The notes beneath the pieces were generated by a model. That model worked only from the letters and a program-made list of their open reading frames with translations, was not told where the DNA came from and did no database searches. A program made the position numbers and the translations under genes. From Arthonia radiata (Eukaryota; Ascomycota; Arthoniomycetes; Arthoniales; Arthoniaceae): DNA of 64,000 nt. Shown here piece by piece: positions 20,674 to 31,267 of this stretch. Every line of letters starts with the position of its first letter. Position 1 is the first letter of the stretch. Where the stretch lies: the NCBI GenBank assembly GCA_002989075.1, contig PSQN01000017.1, positions 2,425,453 to 2,489,452 on the forward strand, given 5' to 3'.

Positions 20674-22108
20674 TCAAGCAGTGTACTCATTTTGCAAGAT
20701 CTTCGCTATCGTCGTCAGCTGTATGTTGCTCGTGCCCTCGTAGATAGCTCCAATCTTCGAGTCTCTGAACATCTTCTCGGCAATGCCGTCTCTGACGAAA
20801 CCCATTCCGCCCATCCACTCCACCGCAGACGAGCTGACTCGACCAGCGATCTGGCTTGAGTAGAGTTTCGCCATGGCCGCCTCTTTGACGAAGTCCTTGC
20901 CACATTCTTTCAGTCGTGCGGCGTTATAAACCAAGTGCCGCGCTGCTTGAATCTCGGTCCATGCTTGAGCCAGCTGATGTTGCATGGCCTGAAAATTGCC
21001 GACCTTCGTCCCAAATTGCTCACGATCGTTCCAGCAGTAGCGGGCAGCATTCTCCCAGGCGCCCAGTGACAGGCCAGTCCTGCACGGTTGTAAGTACGAT
21101 TGCAGACCAGCCATTGCATCCGGGGGCTCACATTTGCGCCGCTATGCCTATGCGGCCCTCATTGAGCAGGCCAATGGCATACTTGTATCCCTTGCCTTCC
21201 TCACCCAACAAATGGTCCTTTGGTACCTCCACCTCGTCAAAATTCACAACACATGTGCTGCTCGCCTTGATCCCCAGCTTCTTCTCCTTCTTCGAGATTG
21301 AGAAGCCTTTTGCGCCTTTCTCGACGATGAAGGCGGTGATGCCCTTGTACCCCTTGGACGGATCTAAATTCGCAAAGACGATGAAGAATCCAGCTTCCAT
21401 ACTGTTTGTGATCCACATCTTGCTTCCCGAGATCTTGTAGCCGTTCTCAGTCTTCGTCGCCTTCGTCTTGAGCGCGAACGCGTCCGACCCTGATGCCGGT
21501 TCGGAAAGGCAGAAGGAACCTATGGTGTTCGTCGCGAGCTGTGGCAACCACTTTCTCTGTGACTCTTTCGTGCCGTATTTAAGGATTGCAGTATTGACCA
21601 GTGTGTTGTGTACATCAACCATGACGCTGACACTCGGGTCTACTCTTGCTAGCTCCTCAATAGCGGTGATGGCCGCGGTGAAGTTCATGCCAGACCCGCC
21701 AAACTCTTCTGGGATCTCAATACCCATCAAACCTTGCTCAAAACATCGCTCAATCATCTCGGGATCCATCTGCTCCTTCTCATCCATCTCTCGAACTTTA
21801 GGCGCAATGATCTCCGATGCGAACTTTGATACCGAATCTGCCATCAGAGTCTCGGTCTCTGACATATGGCTTATGGGCGTCGGTGGGATGTCTGTGAGAT
21901 CTTGAGGTTCCCCGATGGTGGTCTGCCATCGCTGTGCGGTTGACGTGATCGAGCGCCGCCTGTCTGTATTAATGAGGGTAAATGGTGGAAGACGCCAGTG
22001 ATTCACAAACCATTGATAGGGTTGACGGGCGGCACAGCGATTTTTTGAAGGTGCGAGTCGTCTAGTCGCCGTTGTCAAAGATCCAACCATCCGCCTCGGA
22101 ACTGACAT
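20674..22108 (-). CDS. Acyl-CoA dehydrogenase, short/branched-chain type, mitochondrial
   Basis: Flavoenzyme introducing the alpha-beta double bond in acyl-CoA and passing electrons to ETF. Two exons, 22108-21132 and 21079-20674, with a 52-bp phase-2 intron, 460 aa. The start MSVPRRMVGSLTTATRRLAP is a mitochondrial presequence. Family marks are EEFGGSGMNF, the flavin and substrate loop FCLSEPASGSDAF, KMWITNS, LLNEGRIGIAAQM and YEGTSNIQ, whose Glu is the expected catalytic base. The length and these motifs resemble ACADSB/ACADS rather than the long-chain group, pointing to 2-methyl-branched or short-chain acyl-CoA, e.g. isoleucine breakdown. Substrate choice is inference. It lies between two regulators on the same strand, with no sign of an operon. 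Confidence 0.93.
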
Positions 22109-22995
22109 CTTCGAGGGTTCACTGCAGCACGAATGCGGCGTTGGGAAGACGAAGACGAAAATGCGAGTGCCCACAGACAATTCCAATAGGCGAATTTTGT
22201 TTAGGCTGAGATGAGTGTGGAAGTGATTGAGATATTCATTGTTTGAGTCTAATGTACAAGATATATGCTAGGATTGTGTAAGGACTAAAAGTGTCTGTAC
22301 GGCGGACTCATGAGATCGTTCCCCTCCGCTCGGCGAAAGCTTGGAGTCGGCATGTGAATCTTGGCGGCATTTCTTCAATGCGGATGCCAGCCACAGTGCC
22401 ACAGAAGATACGAATATTCCCCTACATCTTCGACCAATCCATCAGGAAGCGATGAATATGTCGTTCGAATAATGGCTAGCTACCGCACGCCATGACTCTG
22501 GCAGGAGCGGCATCATGCAAGCCACCACCACGTGATTTGACTCTTGCGGGACACGCACGATCTCAGTCCTTTTGCGAGCTCCTTCAGGAGGATGTCAGCT
22601 TTGCGATCGCGGTTGATGAGAGCTTTCTCATCATCCTAGACGGAAGACCGCCGCTTCAGCAGAGCTGATGTCAGGTGACTGAGGCTCACAGGTCTGGAAG
22701 GCATGGAATCGTAATCATGCTCCGGAAAGTAAACTGATGCCGTGCCGTCTCGATTGGCTATCAATGTGAGGAGTATTCCCTGGAATGGAAGAGCTGCATC
22801 ATCGTATAAACCAGTCGTTCGAGGACATGGTGAGCTAATTGCCTGCCCGGCTATTCCGTCGTCTGCATCATTATGATGTTGTCATGGCCGGTAGTCTCAA
22901 CCTTCGGGACGCCGCGCAACCCATATATGTCTGTTGTAGTTCGTTAGCTCATAGGATTCATTGAGTATCAGTACCGATTTCATGCTCTAAATTTT
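22109..22995. other. Intergenic, ~0.9 kb
   Basis: Contains the dehydrogenase promoter and the 3' flank of the methyltransferase. No open frame of note. Confidence 0.5.
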
Positions 22996-24177
22996 TCAGC
23001 GTGTGACGCACATGTTATGATATCCGTGTATTCTGCGGTTCAAGATTGCCTGACCAACCGCGCCCAACAGTCTTTGCACGTCGGATTCGGACCAGGCAAA
23101 TGCCGTCGTCAACGGTCCAATGCTCAGTGCTTCGATCCATTCAAGGAAACAGGCACAGTACCGTCGGCCGATACCCTTCAAACGAGTGTCTTGAGGCCAC
23201 GTATTGAACGGCGCTCGATACACCAGCTCTTGAATCTCGACAAAGCCAGCGCGCTCGAGCATATCTCGGGTGTTGTGATTGTAGGCGATGGGTCGACCAA
23301 TCCGCTGCGTCGCGTCTTTGAGGTAGTCGTACCACTGCTTCAGGGGTGCTTCGGGCATCGTGCCGTCGTCACAGCGCGGCTCCAGATCGATCTCGACTTG
23401 TTCAATATAACCAACGCCAGGCTTGAGGTGGCTTGGGTGCATGTCAGAACGATTTCAAGGGATGACGACGAAACTTGCGGACTTACGAGAACATCTTCTG
23501 ATACAGATGCGGCCAATTCTGGACACTACCCAATGCCTGTCGCAGATGGATCAGATTCCATGAGTCGTATCCCAAAGTCCATGGGCTAAGATAGTCGATG
23601 CCGACATTGAAGCGCAAGTTCTCAGGCATCCTAGATGCGCGTCAGCCTCTCGGACTTGCTCGATAGACATAACGCATGCAGGCTGGCGCACATTCTGGGT
23701 TGTATGTTGGCTAGGTCAATACCAATGACCTCAGTGTTGCGGTAACGGCTAAAAGGCGTGTCAGGACTTTTGAAGCACCAGTTTGTTTTGGCTGTGTATC
23801 GTACTCAGCCATGTCTATTGCCCATATTCCAGTGCCGGTGCCGAGGTCGAGTGTCCTGAAGTCTGCGCTGTTCTGCACAGGCGCTCTATGAAGTTCGTCC
23901 CGGCGTGCTTCGAGTAGGATTGTATGCAGCATGTCCATTCGGACCTTCTCTTGCTAGAGTGAGGAAGGATGATCAATCTTATGAGCGAACGAGTGTGTGA
24001 GCAGGGAGTCTGCGTACCTCATCGCAAGGGTAGAGGTACACGCCACGACGAAACGAGCAGTATTCTCGACCATTTTCGGTGTAGGTCTGCGAAGGGCTGT
24101 TGCTGTATGCAGAAGTCAATGTCAGTGGGGTGGAGAGAGAGGAGGTTGGCGAGCTGGACTTACGTGGATGTAGTCAT
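22996..24177 (-). CDS. LaeA-like SAM-dependent methyltransferase
   Basis: Class I methyltransferase of the LaeA/Llm group, nuclear or cytoplasmic partners of velvet proteins in moulds. Six exons: 24177-24164, 24102-24018, 23953-23805, 23748-23692, 23630-23487 and 23431-22996. Introns are 55-64 bp, total 294 aa. It begins with the typical lead YTENGREYCSFRRGVYLYPC and CDEQEKVRMDMLH. SAM motif I is LDLGTGTGIWAIDMA, motif II is VIGIDLANIQP, and the motif IV area is WNLIHLRQALGSV. HLKPGVGYIEQVEIDLEPRC and DDGTMPEAPL are characteristic of this family. The C-terminus (IEALSIGPLTTAF...ILNRRIHGYHN) also matches. Exon 1 is only 14 nt, so the start is the least certain part. Whether this is LaeA itself or a paralogue (Llm-type) needs a tree. 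Confidence 0.9.
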
Positions 24178-26726
24178 GGCGGGCGCAAGTATTTCGGAGC
24201 CGCATGAGGAGCGTATGAGGAATCTCTTCTCTCTGGTCCTTCGAAGTCACAGCTGACGGCTAGGTTGGCAGGCTGCAGGCTGATCTTCGTGGTGCTGCTG
24301 CCAACTATAAACAGCAGACGACGGAGGATGGAGGGGAGATGAGAGTGAAGAAGTGGGAAGACGGGGAAAGATGGCGCATTTGGCTTGAAGAGAGCAGATG
24401 GTCAACGGTGCTTTGACGAGCAGTGCGTGAGCAATGCGAGTAGCAGGCTAGCAGCAGTACTGAGCGAGTAGAGCTGAGAGGGCAATCCGGGCATGTATGA
24501 CAAGGATGAAATTCCGCGCCAGAGGGACTGGGGCGGACCCGATGGAATGGGTTCGATGGTATTTGCAGCGCGCATCTCCATTCGTTCCCGCGGCGCCGGT
24601 CGCTGGTCCTGAGAGATCGTCTTCCCCGAACAAGACCGCTCCAAAAATTATTGACTGAAAGAATCCGCGCGCCCCCGACCACGCCCTCACCACACCACAA
24701 CGCCCTCTCCCGCGCGCCACGCCCGTTCTCGTGGCGCGCACATTCACCAAACGCCCTCTCTGGTCGCATCACGCACCTTCTTTCCTGCGCTTGGCACTCT
24801 GAATTCCTGAAGTCTTTGTCGTCGAGGCGTTGGCAGTCTAGGCACCTTCAGGCTTCATCTCGCCTTTCCCGAGCGCGTTTTCGCGCTAGCTCGACTAGTT
24901 CGATCGTCAGACCCAGGGCACTGGGCCCCCCGGCAAGATCTCCCATCACCACCGTTGTCCTTCTTTCATCCTCATCACTCACCACGTCTGCCGATGTCGA
25001 ATCGGTAGAGTTGGCTTTGTCCAAAGATACCCGGGCCCAACCGAGAAACGCACCGTGCTTTCTGCAACGGCTTTGTTCTCAGCCATCACTGCAGGAGCCT
25101 TGACAGAGGTTGCCAACGATTTGAGGCGCGAACGTGAGCGGAGCATTCGACAGCGTCTGATGCTGTAGCATTCCAGGCGACGGATAGCACTGATATTAGC
25201 GTTCCGGGAAGCTTTTTCAAGCGATCTAGGAATAGATTTCACCTATCTGAGTCAACTCCACTGAGCTACTAAATTACTAATGCTCTTCCTAATCGCAGAC
25301 GAAAGTCTAGCGATCGTGTGGGCAGGAGTTGCAAGCGCCCTTTCGCGGTATGGCACTTCAGACGCTCAATACGACGGAGACATCTTGCAACCACCACGCC
25401 ACGTCCCCTCTCATGATCTGGTGTAATCGTCGCACACGGGAATGTCACTCTCATGCACAGACGGATGTCTGTGCAGACCCGCTGCATGTCGGGTGTGACC
25501 AATTGTGAAAGCTTAACGTTAAGTAAAAAATCACCACTTGTGGGCTTGGTTGGCTCTGGCTATGTGTTCGGATCCATCATCCGTTCTGGCTGGGCACTAC
25601 TACCCGAATTTTGTAAGAGGTCTAGCATTTCCGTAATGTCGGCACTTGGTCGTACGAAATCTTTGGCTTAGGCCAATATCAAACCCGGCGGACTGCCAAA
25701 CCAGCAGCCTTCACGCCACTCTCGTCTCCTGCTACTGTATCGACTTGCCTTGAAATACGACTGCGACAAGTCACGATCTCTGCGCGGAGACTGTTACGCA
25801 ATCAACGCCAGCTCTGGCCGACGGAAAGACTTTCTGTGAAATTGGCCAAAAGGACAAAGCCTCACCACCGGTTCAAACGATGAGTTCGGGAGATGAGCAA
25901 ACGCCTCCAGACATCGTGCCTTTTGACCACGGTCTGGTCACTCTACCATCTATTGCACATGTCCTACGACGCTACGCGCTTGCTTACATAGTCTCAGCAA
26001 CAGAATTTGAGCAGCGCCAGCATCAACGGGAAATAATTCGCAGCGAGCGAGGACTGCGGCGCCCAGAGAGACTCTGAGATCGATTTTGTGGCGACCACTT
26101 CGAGACTGTCCAATTTTGACGGTCCCGCTGAGCGAGCGGCGATTGTTTAAGAAGGTTCTTCGAGCAGTGGGCGCAGCGCGCGTGAGCATGGCATTATGTT
26201 TCTATCAACTCAGCAGATGAGTCGGTCACGATACGCTACGCTCATCCTGCAAACAGTAGTGGTAGATTAATGTGTTCATTGCCTTCGTCACAGGAGATCT
26301 AATGCTGCGTTCGTTTGATTTGTTTGGTGGAGAGCGCGTTTTGCCTTCGGTTCTGTGACAGTGTATCGAGGAGAATGCGCCAAAAAGGAGATGGAATTTC
26401 GAGACGCTGGAAAAGCCCCTGATAGGACGCCGGGGGCAAGGCTGGGGCTGCTTTAACCTCAAGCTCCGACTTTGGAACTCTATTCTATACAAGCCTATCC
26501 ATCTCGTGGCTCAGATACGATTTTCTGCGATCTCTTCTGCTCACAACGCTGTGAGGCCGTCGTCGACCCACAAGCGTGCAATCATCTTGACCGCTATGTG
26601 TCCCTTGAGTGAAAGCAGCGACTACTACCACCTCTGACCCTACGTTCAATGTCGCTACTTGACAGATGCACTCCTCACACTCGTCCCGGTCCCCCTGCTG
26701 GCGGCTCTTTGTCCGCTTTGATCTAA
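24178..26726. other. Long upstream region of the histidine kinase, 2.5 kb
   Basis: No gene recognised. It holds the methyltransferase promoter and probably a long 5' leader of the kinase; 24,860-25,000 is rich in C and T as in fungal promoters. A short coding-like string (SFFKRSRNRFHLSEST, around 25,200-25,260) is closed by stops on both sides. Confidence 0.45.
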
Positions 26727-29700
26727 ATGAATAATAACAGCGCTCGCTCAATCTTCACTGACATTCGCTTCACGCCCAAATACAGTCAAGAGACAGCTTC
26801 TATTCCAAGGCCCTCCGTCCGACGCTCCATCTCTGAGTCCGACCACCCCTTTCACAACCGCATCTTAGACCGAGCCCCAAACCTCCAAAAAGCTTCAACT
26901 TTACAGACACCGCTATCGAGTTCCAAAACCGTCGGTCATGCCCCATATGATGATCCTTCTGCGCAGGCTGGCTCTACACGCAGTACTCGAATTTCCCAAA
27001 GCACCCCGATAAGCGGCCAGAAGCGACCAGCAACGCCCAGCTTCGAGCGGAATCCCCGCCCGGATTCGACGCGCAAAAGACGACATAGAGACAGTACAAA
27101 GCTGAATCGACGTCTATCGCACGCCCCGTCACCCGCATCTGGACATCGCGCACCCCTTCCATCGCCGCTCTTCTTCTCGAATTCTCCGGCCCAAAGACCC
27201 CAACTACCCCCTCGCTTCTCGAGCTCAGAAGCAGGCGCAAAGATGCTAAGCAAAACGCAAGGAGAAGACAGAACTATCAAGACAGTGACGTTGGCTCGGG
27301 GATCGTATACCTCTGCCACCAGCCCCACCACGCCCTCAAGGCCAACACCACACAGTCGATACTCGTCCGAACGGAATAGCCTCCCCCGCATAAGCTCGGG
27401 CTCTCCTGAGACGTCGGAAGCGCATCCGGCCACTGTGTTGGATGATATCGGTCTGCCTGAGCTGTTGGAGCAAGATCCGCGACCAACCTTCGTTATCGAC
27501 CTCGTAGATACCAAGAATTTCCACTCCGATGGCTTGCATATACTCCATGCCAATTCGGCCTTTTATCATAAATCGACGCAAAATCACGTCGGGCAGGAGG
27601 GCCTTGATCAAAGCTTGGACGTGGCTCCTTGCATTGAGAATCTGCCGGCCTTGAAGACTTGGGTGTACGGCCGCGCGCAGGCGGAGATTGGCACAGCGCG
27701 ATACGGTGCGGTCCTAGAAGACGGTGACACGTTTTGGTCTTGCATTTTCTTGCGCAAGCGGCTTTGTGTAGTGAGCGGAACTGTGCGCTCCAACCCAACG
27801 CAAAGCAGTCACATCCTCGTGTCGACTCCCGCCAAGTCACCGTCTGTCACACATGCTCCCGCGTCATTCGAGCAGCCTGGTCTTACTGAGGAACCTGATA
27901 TCCCCCAGCATGATTCCACGTCTCTAGATGATTCTAATTATCACTCCGCAGCAGATCGAAATCGCTACAGCGATGAGTCCGTGTCACAGCCGAACATCGC
28001 CGTCCCAAGCATCGAGACTTCGAAATCAAGTTCCAATTCAACGGTCCACAGCGCGCAAGATTCTGTGTCATCATTCAGCAGGCATACAGTAGATCTGCCC
28101 GAACGTTATCCAGCTGAACATGTTCTTTCCGCTGCCGCTGCCGGCAATATTGACTCAATCAACAACGTGTCACATGGCGGAGAAGTTGGTTTCTTCGATT
28201 GGACGAGGCTGCCCGTATCTCATACCCTTCCCAACCACATACAGTTCGCACGTAGCATAGACTGGGCTCAGACGGCTCTCGGCCCAATCGAAACCTGGAA
28301 TGCCGATCTGAGGCAGATGTGCAACCTGATTATGGCGAGCCCGCATCCCGCAGCCATGTATTGGGGTGAGGATCTCGTAGCTATATACAATGAGGCTTAC
28401 GTGCTCCTTGCTGGCCAGAAGCATCCCACCTTGATGGGACAAAGCTATCGCGAAGCATGGGCGGAGATCTGGGACGACGTCAAGGAAGTATTCAACAGCG
28501 CTCAAACAACTGGTCAGGCGACGATGAAAGACGATGACTGCCTCTTCATCAGAAGAAATGACTTCTTGGAAGAGACCTACTTCTCGTGGTCGATCATCCC
28601 AATGGTGGGAGAGGATGGTTCAGTAATGGGCCTCTACAATCCCGCCTTTGAGAAAACTCGAAGAAAGATCGCCGAACGACGCATGCTCACACTTCGAGAG
28701 ATCGGTGAACGGACAGCAACCGCCAGAGATGTGAGCAGCTTCTGGGAAGAAGTTCTCGCTGCACTCGAATGCAACGAATTTGACACACCTTTTGTGCTCC
28801 TATATAGCTTGTCAGGCGATTCTGATTTCCTTGAGGACTCATCAGTCCATTCTAGTAACGCCACCGGGTTCTCTAATCAGCGGACATGCAGTCTTGAGGG
28901 TACCCTTGGTGTTCCAGAGGGGCATGCAGCGGCACCAACTTCAGCTGAAATGAGCGGTGATGAGGGATACGTGCCAATCTTCCGTGAAGTGCAGAAGACT
29001 AACAAAGCAGCTGTGCTGGATGTCAACCAGGGTGAACTGTCACCTAACTTACTTGAAGGACTCAATGTCAGAGGTTTCAGCGACCCAGTCACCTCGGTTG
29101 TCATTTGTCCTATACATCCCACGACCGGCGAATCGTCACTTGGATTCTTAGTCCTGGGTGTTAATCCTCGCCGACCTTTTGACGAAGACTATAGCCTGTT
29201 CGTTCAACTACTGAGCCGTCAGCTTGCTACGTCGCTTGCCTCCGTAGTGCTCTTCGAAGAAGAAATTAGACGCGGTCAGCAGGCCGCCAAGCTGGCTGCG
29301 TTGGACCGAATTGAGCTCTCGGAACAGCTGGCTGCGCGAACGCAGGAAGCAATCGAGTCCGAGACCAAATTCACGCGTATGGCGGAGTTCGTACCAGTAG
29401 GCGTGTTCATTGGGTCTTCTGATGGCATCATCACGTATTGCAATGAGTCCTGGTTTTCGATCACCCACGTTCCCTCGGGTAACATAGATAAATGGATGGA
29501 TTATGTGAAGGACGAGGACATGGGTCAAGTACGCAAGCTGTGGCACGACCTCACGGTTGTGAAGAAATCCGTCAGCGCCGAATTCAGATTCAACTCGCCG
29601 TGGACAGATCGGAACGGAGTCAAGGGTGACATGTGGGTGCTGTTCTCAGCGTATCCAGAGCGCCATCCTGATGGCACCTTGAAGAGTATCTTCGGAAGCA

Positions 29701-31267
29701 TCACAAACATTAGCAACCAGAAATGGGCCGAAGGCTTGCAAAAGCGGAAGATGGAAGAAGCTGTTGAGATGAAGCGGCAACAGGAGAACTTTATTGATAT
29801 CACAAGCCACGAAATGCGCAATCCGCTCAGCGCGATCCTTCAGTGTGCTGATGAGATCATTCTCTCATTGAGTGAACGCATGAAGACGATCAGCAGTAGC
29901 GAAGACAAGGTGCTGTTCGATGAAAACATCGACGCGGCCCATACAATAGCACTTTGTGCGCAGCACCAAAAGCGGATTGTGGATGACATTTTGACGCTGT
30001 CAAAGCTCGACTCTGCGCTGCTCATGGTGACGCCGGTTGACGTGCAGCCAGTGACGGTGGCTCAACGGGCGCTGAAGATGTTCGAAGGTGAAGTGCAGTC
30101 TGCTGACATTGAGATGCGGTTTAAGGTTGATCCTTCGTTGCAAGAGCTTGATGTAGATTGGTGCAAATTTGATCCGAGCCGCGTGCTCCAGGTATTAATC
30201 AATCTGACTACAAATGTTGGTGTCCTCTTGCCGCAAAAGAGCCACATCTTGAATGCTGACTGTGACAGGCGATCAAATTCACGACTTCGGAGAGCAAACG
30301 GACCATATCCATATCACTCGCAGCATCACGAGTCAAGTTCTCCGAGCTCAAGGACCCCGTCGTGAGCTATTTTCCCAGCCGCGAGAAGAAGTACAATAGC
30401 GAAGAAGGAGCCGAGTGGGGCGACGGTGAAGAGATCTACATTCAATTTGCAGTTCAGGATACCGGTCGTGGGCTTAGCACGGAGGAGAAAAAGCTTTTGT
30501 TCATGCGCTTTTCCCAAGCAAGTCCCCGCACGCACGTGCAATACGGTGGCAGTGGCCTAGGTTTGTTCATTTCGCGCGAACTGACAGAACTGCAAAATGG
30601 TCAGATAGGTGTGGCTTCCGAGGCAGGCCAGGGAAGCACGTTCGCGTTCTTCATCAAAGCACGAAAAACAGGACCACCAGTAACAGCATTGGACAAAGTT
30701 CTGGGAATGAGCGGTCGTCAGACGTCCGCCGTCAAGACTGCTGGGCGTTCGTCTACAACAATGCAGGCAGAAGGTTCCACGGGGAGTCCACATGCAAAAG
30801 CCCCACCAAAGAAGAAGCTTGATGGCGCCTTGAAGGTTTTAATCGTCGAGGACAACCTAGTGAATCAAAAAGTGTTACAAAAGCAGCTTCGCAACATCGG
30901 ATGCGAAACACACGTCGCCAATCACGGAGGAGAAGCACTTGATCGTCTGCGCGAGTCTTGGTTCGCCACAGAGCGCAAGGAAGATGCGATCGCGCTAGAT
31001 GTGGTGCTAATGGACCAGGAGATGCCGGTCATGGATGGCTTGACTTGCACTCGAAAGATACGGGAGTTAGAGAAGAAGGGCGAGTTTGCGAGGCATATCC
31101 CCGTGATTGCCGTGACGGCCAATGCGAGGGCCGAGCAGATCAGTACCGCAAGAGAAGCCGGCATGGACGATGTCGTGAGCAAACCATTTAGGATTCAAGA
31201 GCTGATACCGAAGATGGAGGAGCTCACTTTGCGGTTTCAGGAGCAGTCGCCGACGAGCGGCGCGTGA
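26727..31267 (+). CDS. Hybrid sensor histidine kinase
   Basis: Soluble two-component phosphorelay sensor, 1495 aa, two exons, 26727-30215 and 30269-31267. Order: a disordered Ser/Pro/Arg-rich N-terminus to about residue 240, a PAS-like part (RPTFVIDLVDTKNF), and a second sensor region starting near 500 (HIQFARSIDWAQTALGPIETW, AMYWGEDLVAIYNEAYVLLAG, PAS-like). Then come a GAF-like stretch, another PAS around 885-1000, the H-box FIDITSHEMRNPLSAIL with H1028, the N-box NLTTNAIKF split by the intron right after N1163, the G-boxes DTGRG and GGSGLGLFISREL, and a C-terminal receiver (LIVEDNLVNQKVL, phospho-acceptor D1412 in VVLMDQEMPVMDG, and SKPF). No TM segments. Signal and downstream HPt partner are unknown. 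The group number within fungal hybrid kinases was not assigned. The intron donor is the uncommon GTTGGT. Confidence 0.95.

Noticed and set aside
21970-22040. Possible intron near the acyl-CoA dehydrogenase N-terminus (GTTTGT...AATACAG)
   Set aside because: Donor and acceptor phases do not match, and the frame reads through without a stop, so no intron was placed.
24651-25103. 150-aa plus-strand frame upstream of the kinase
   Set aside because: Composition is that of C/T-rich promoter sequence; no domain and no stable start.
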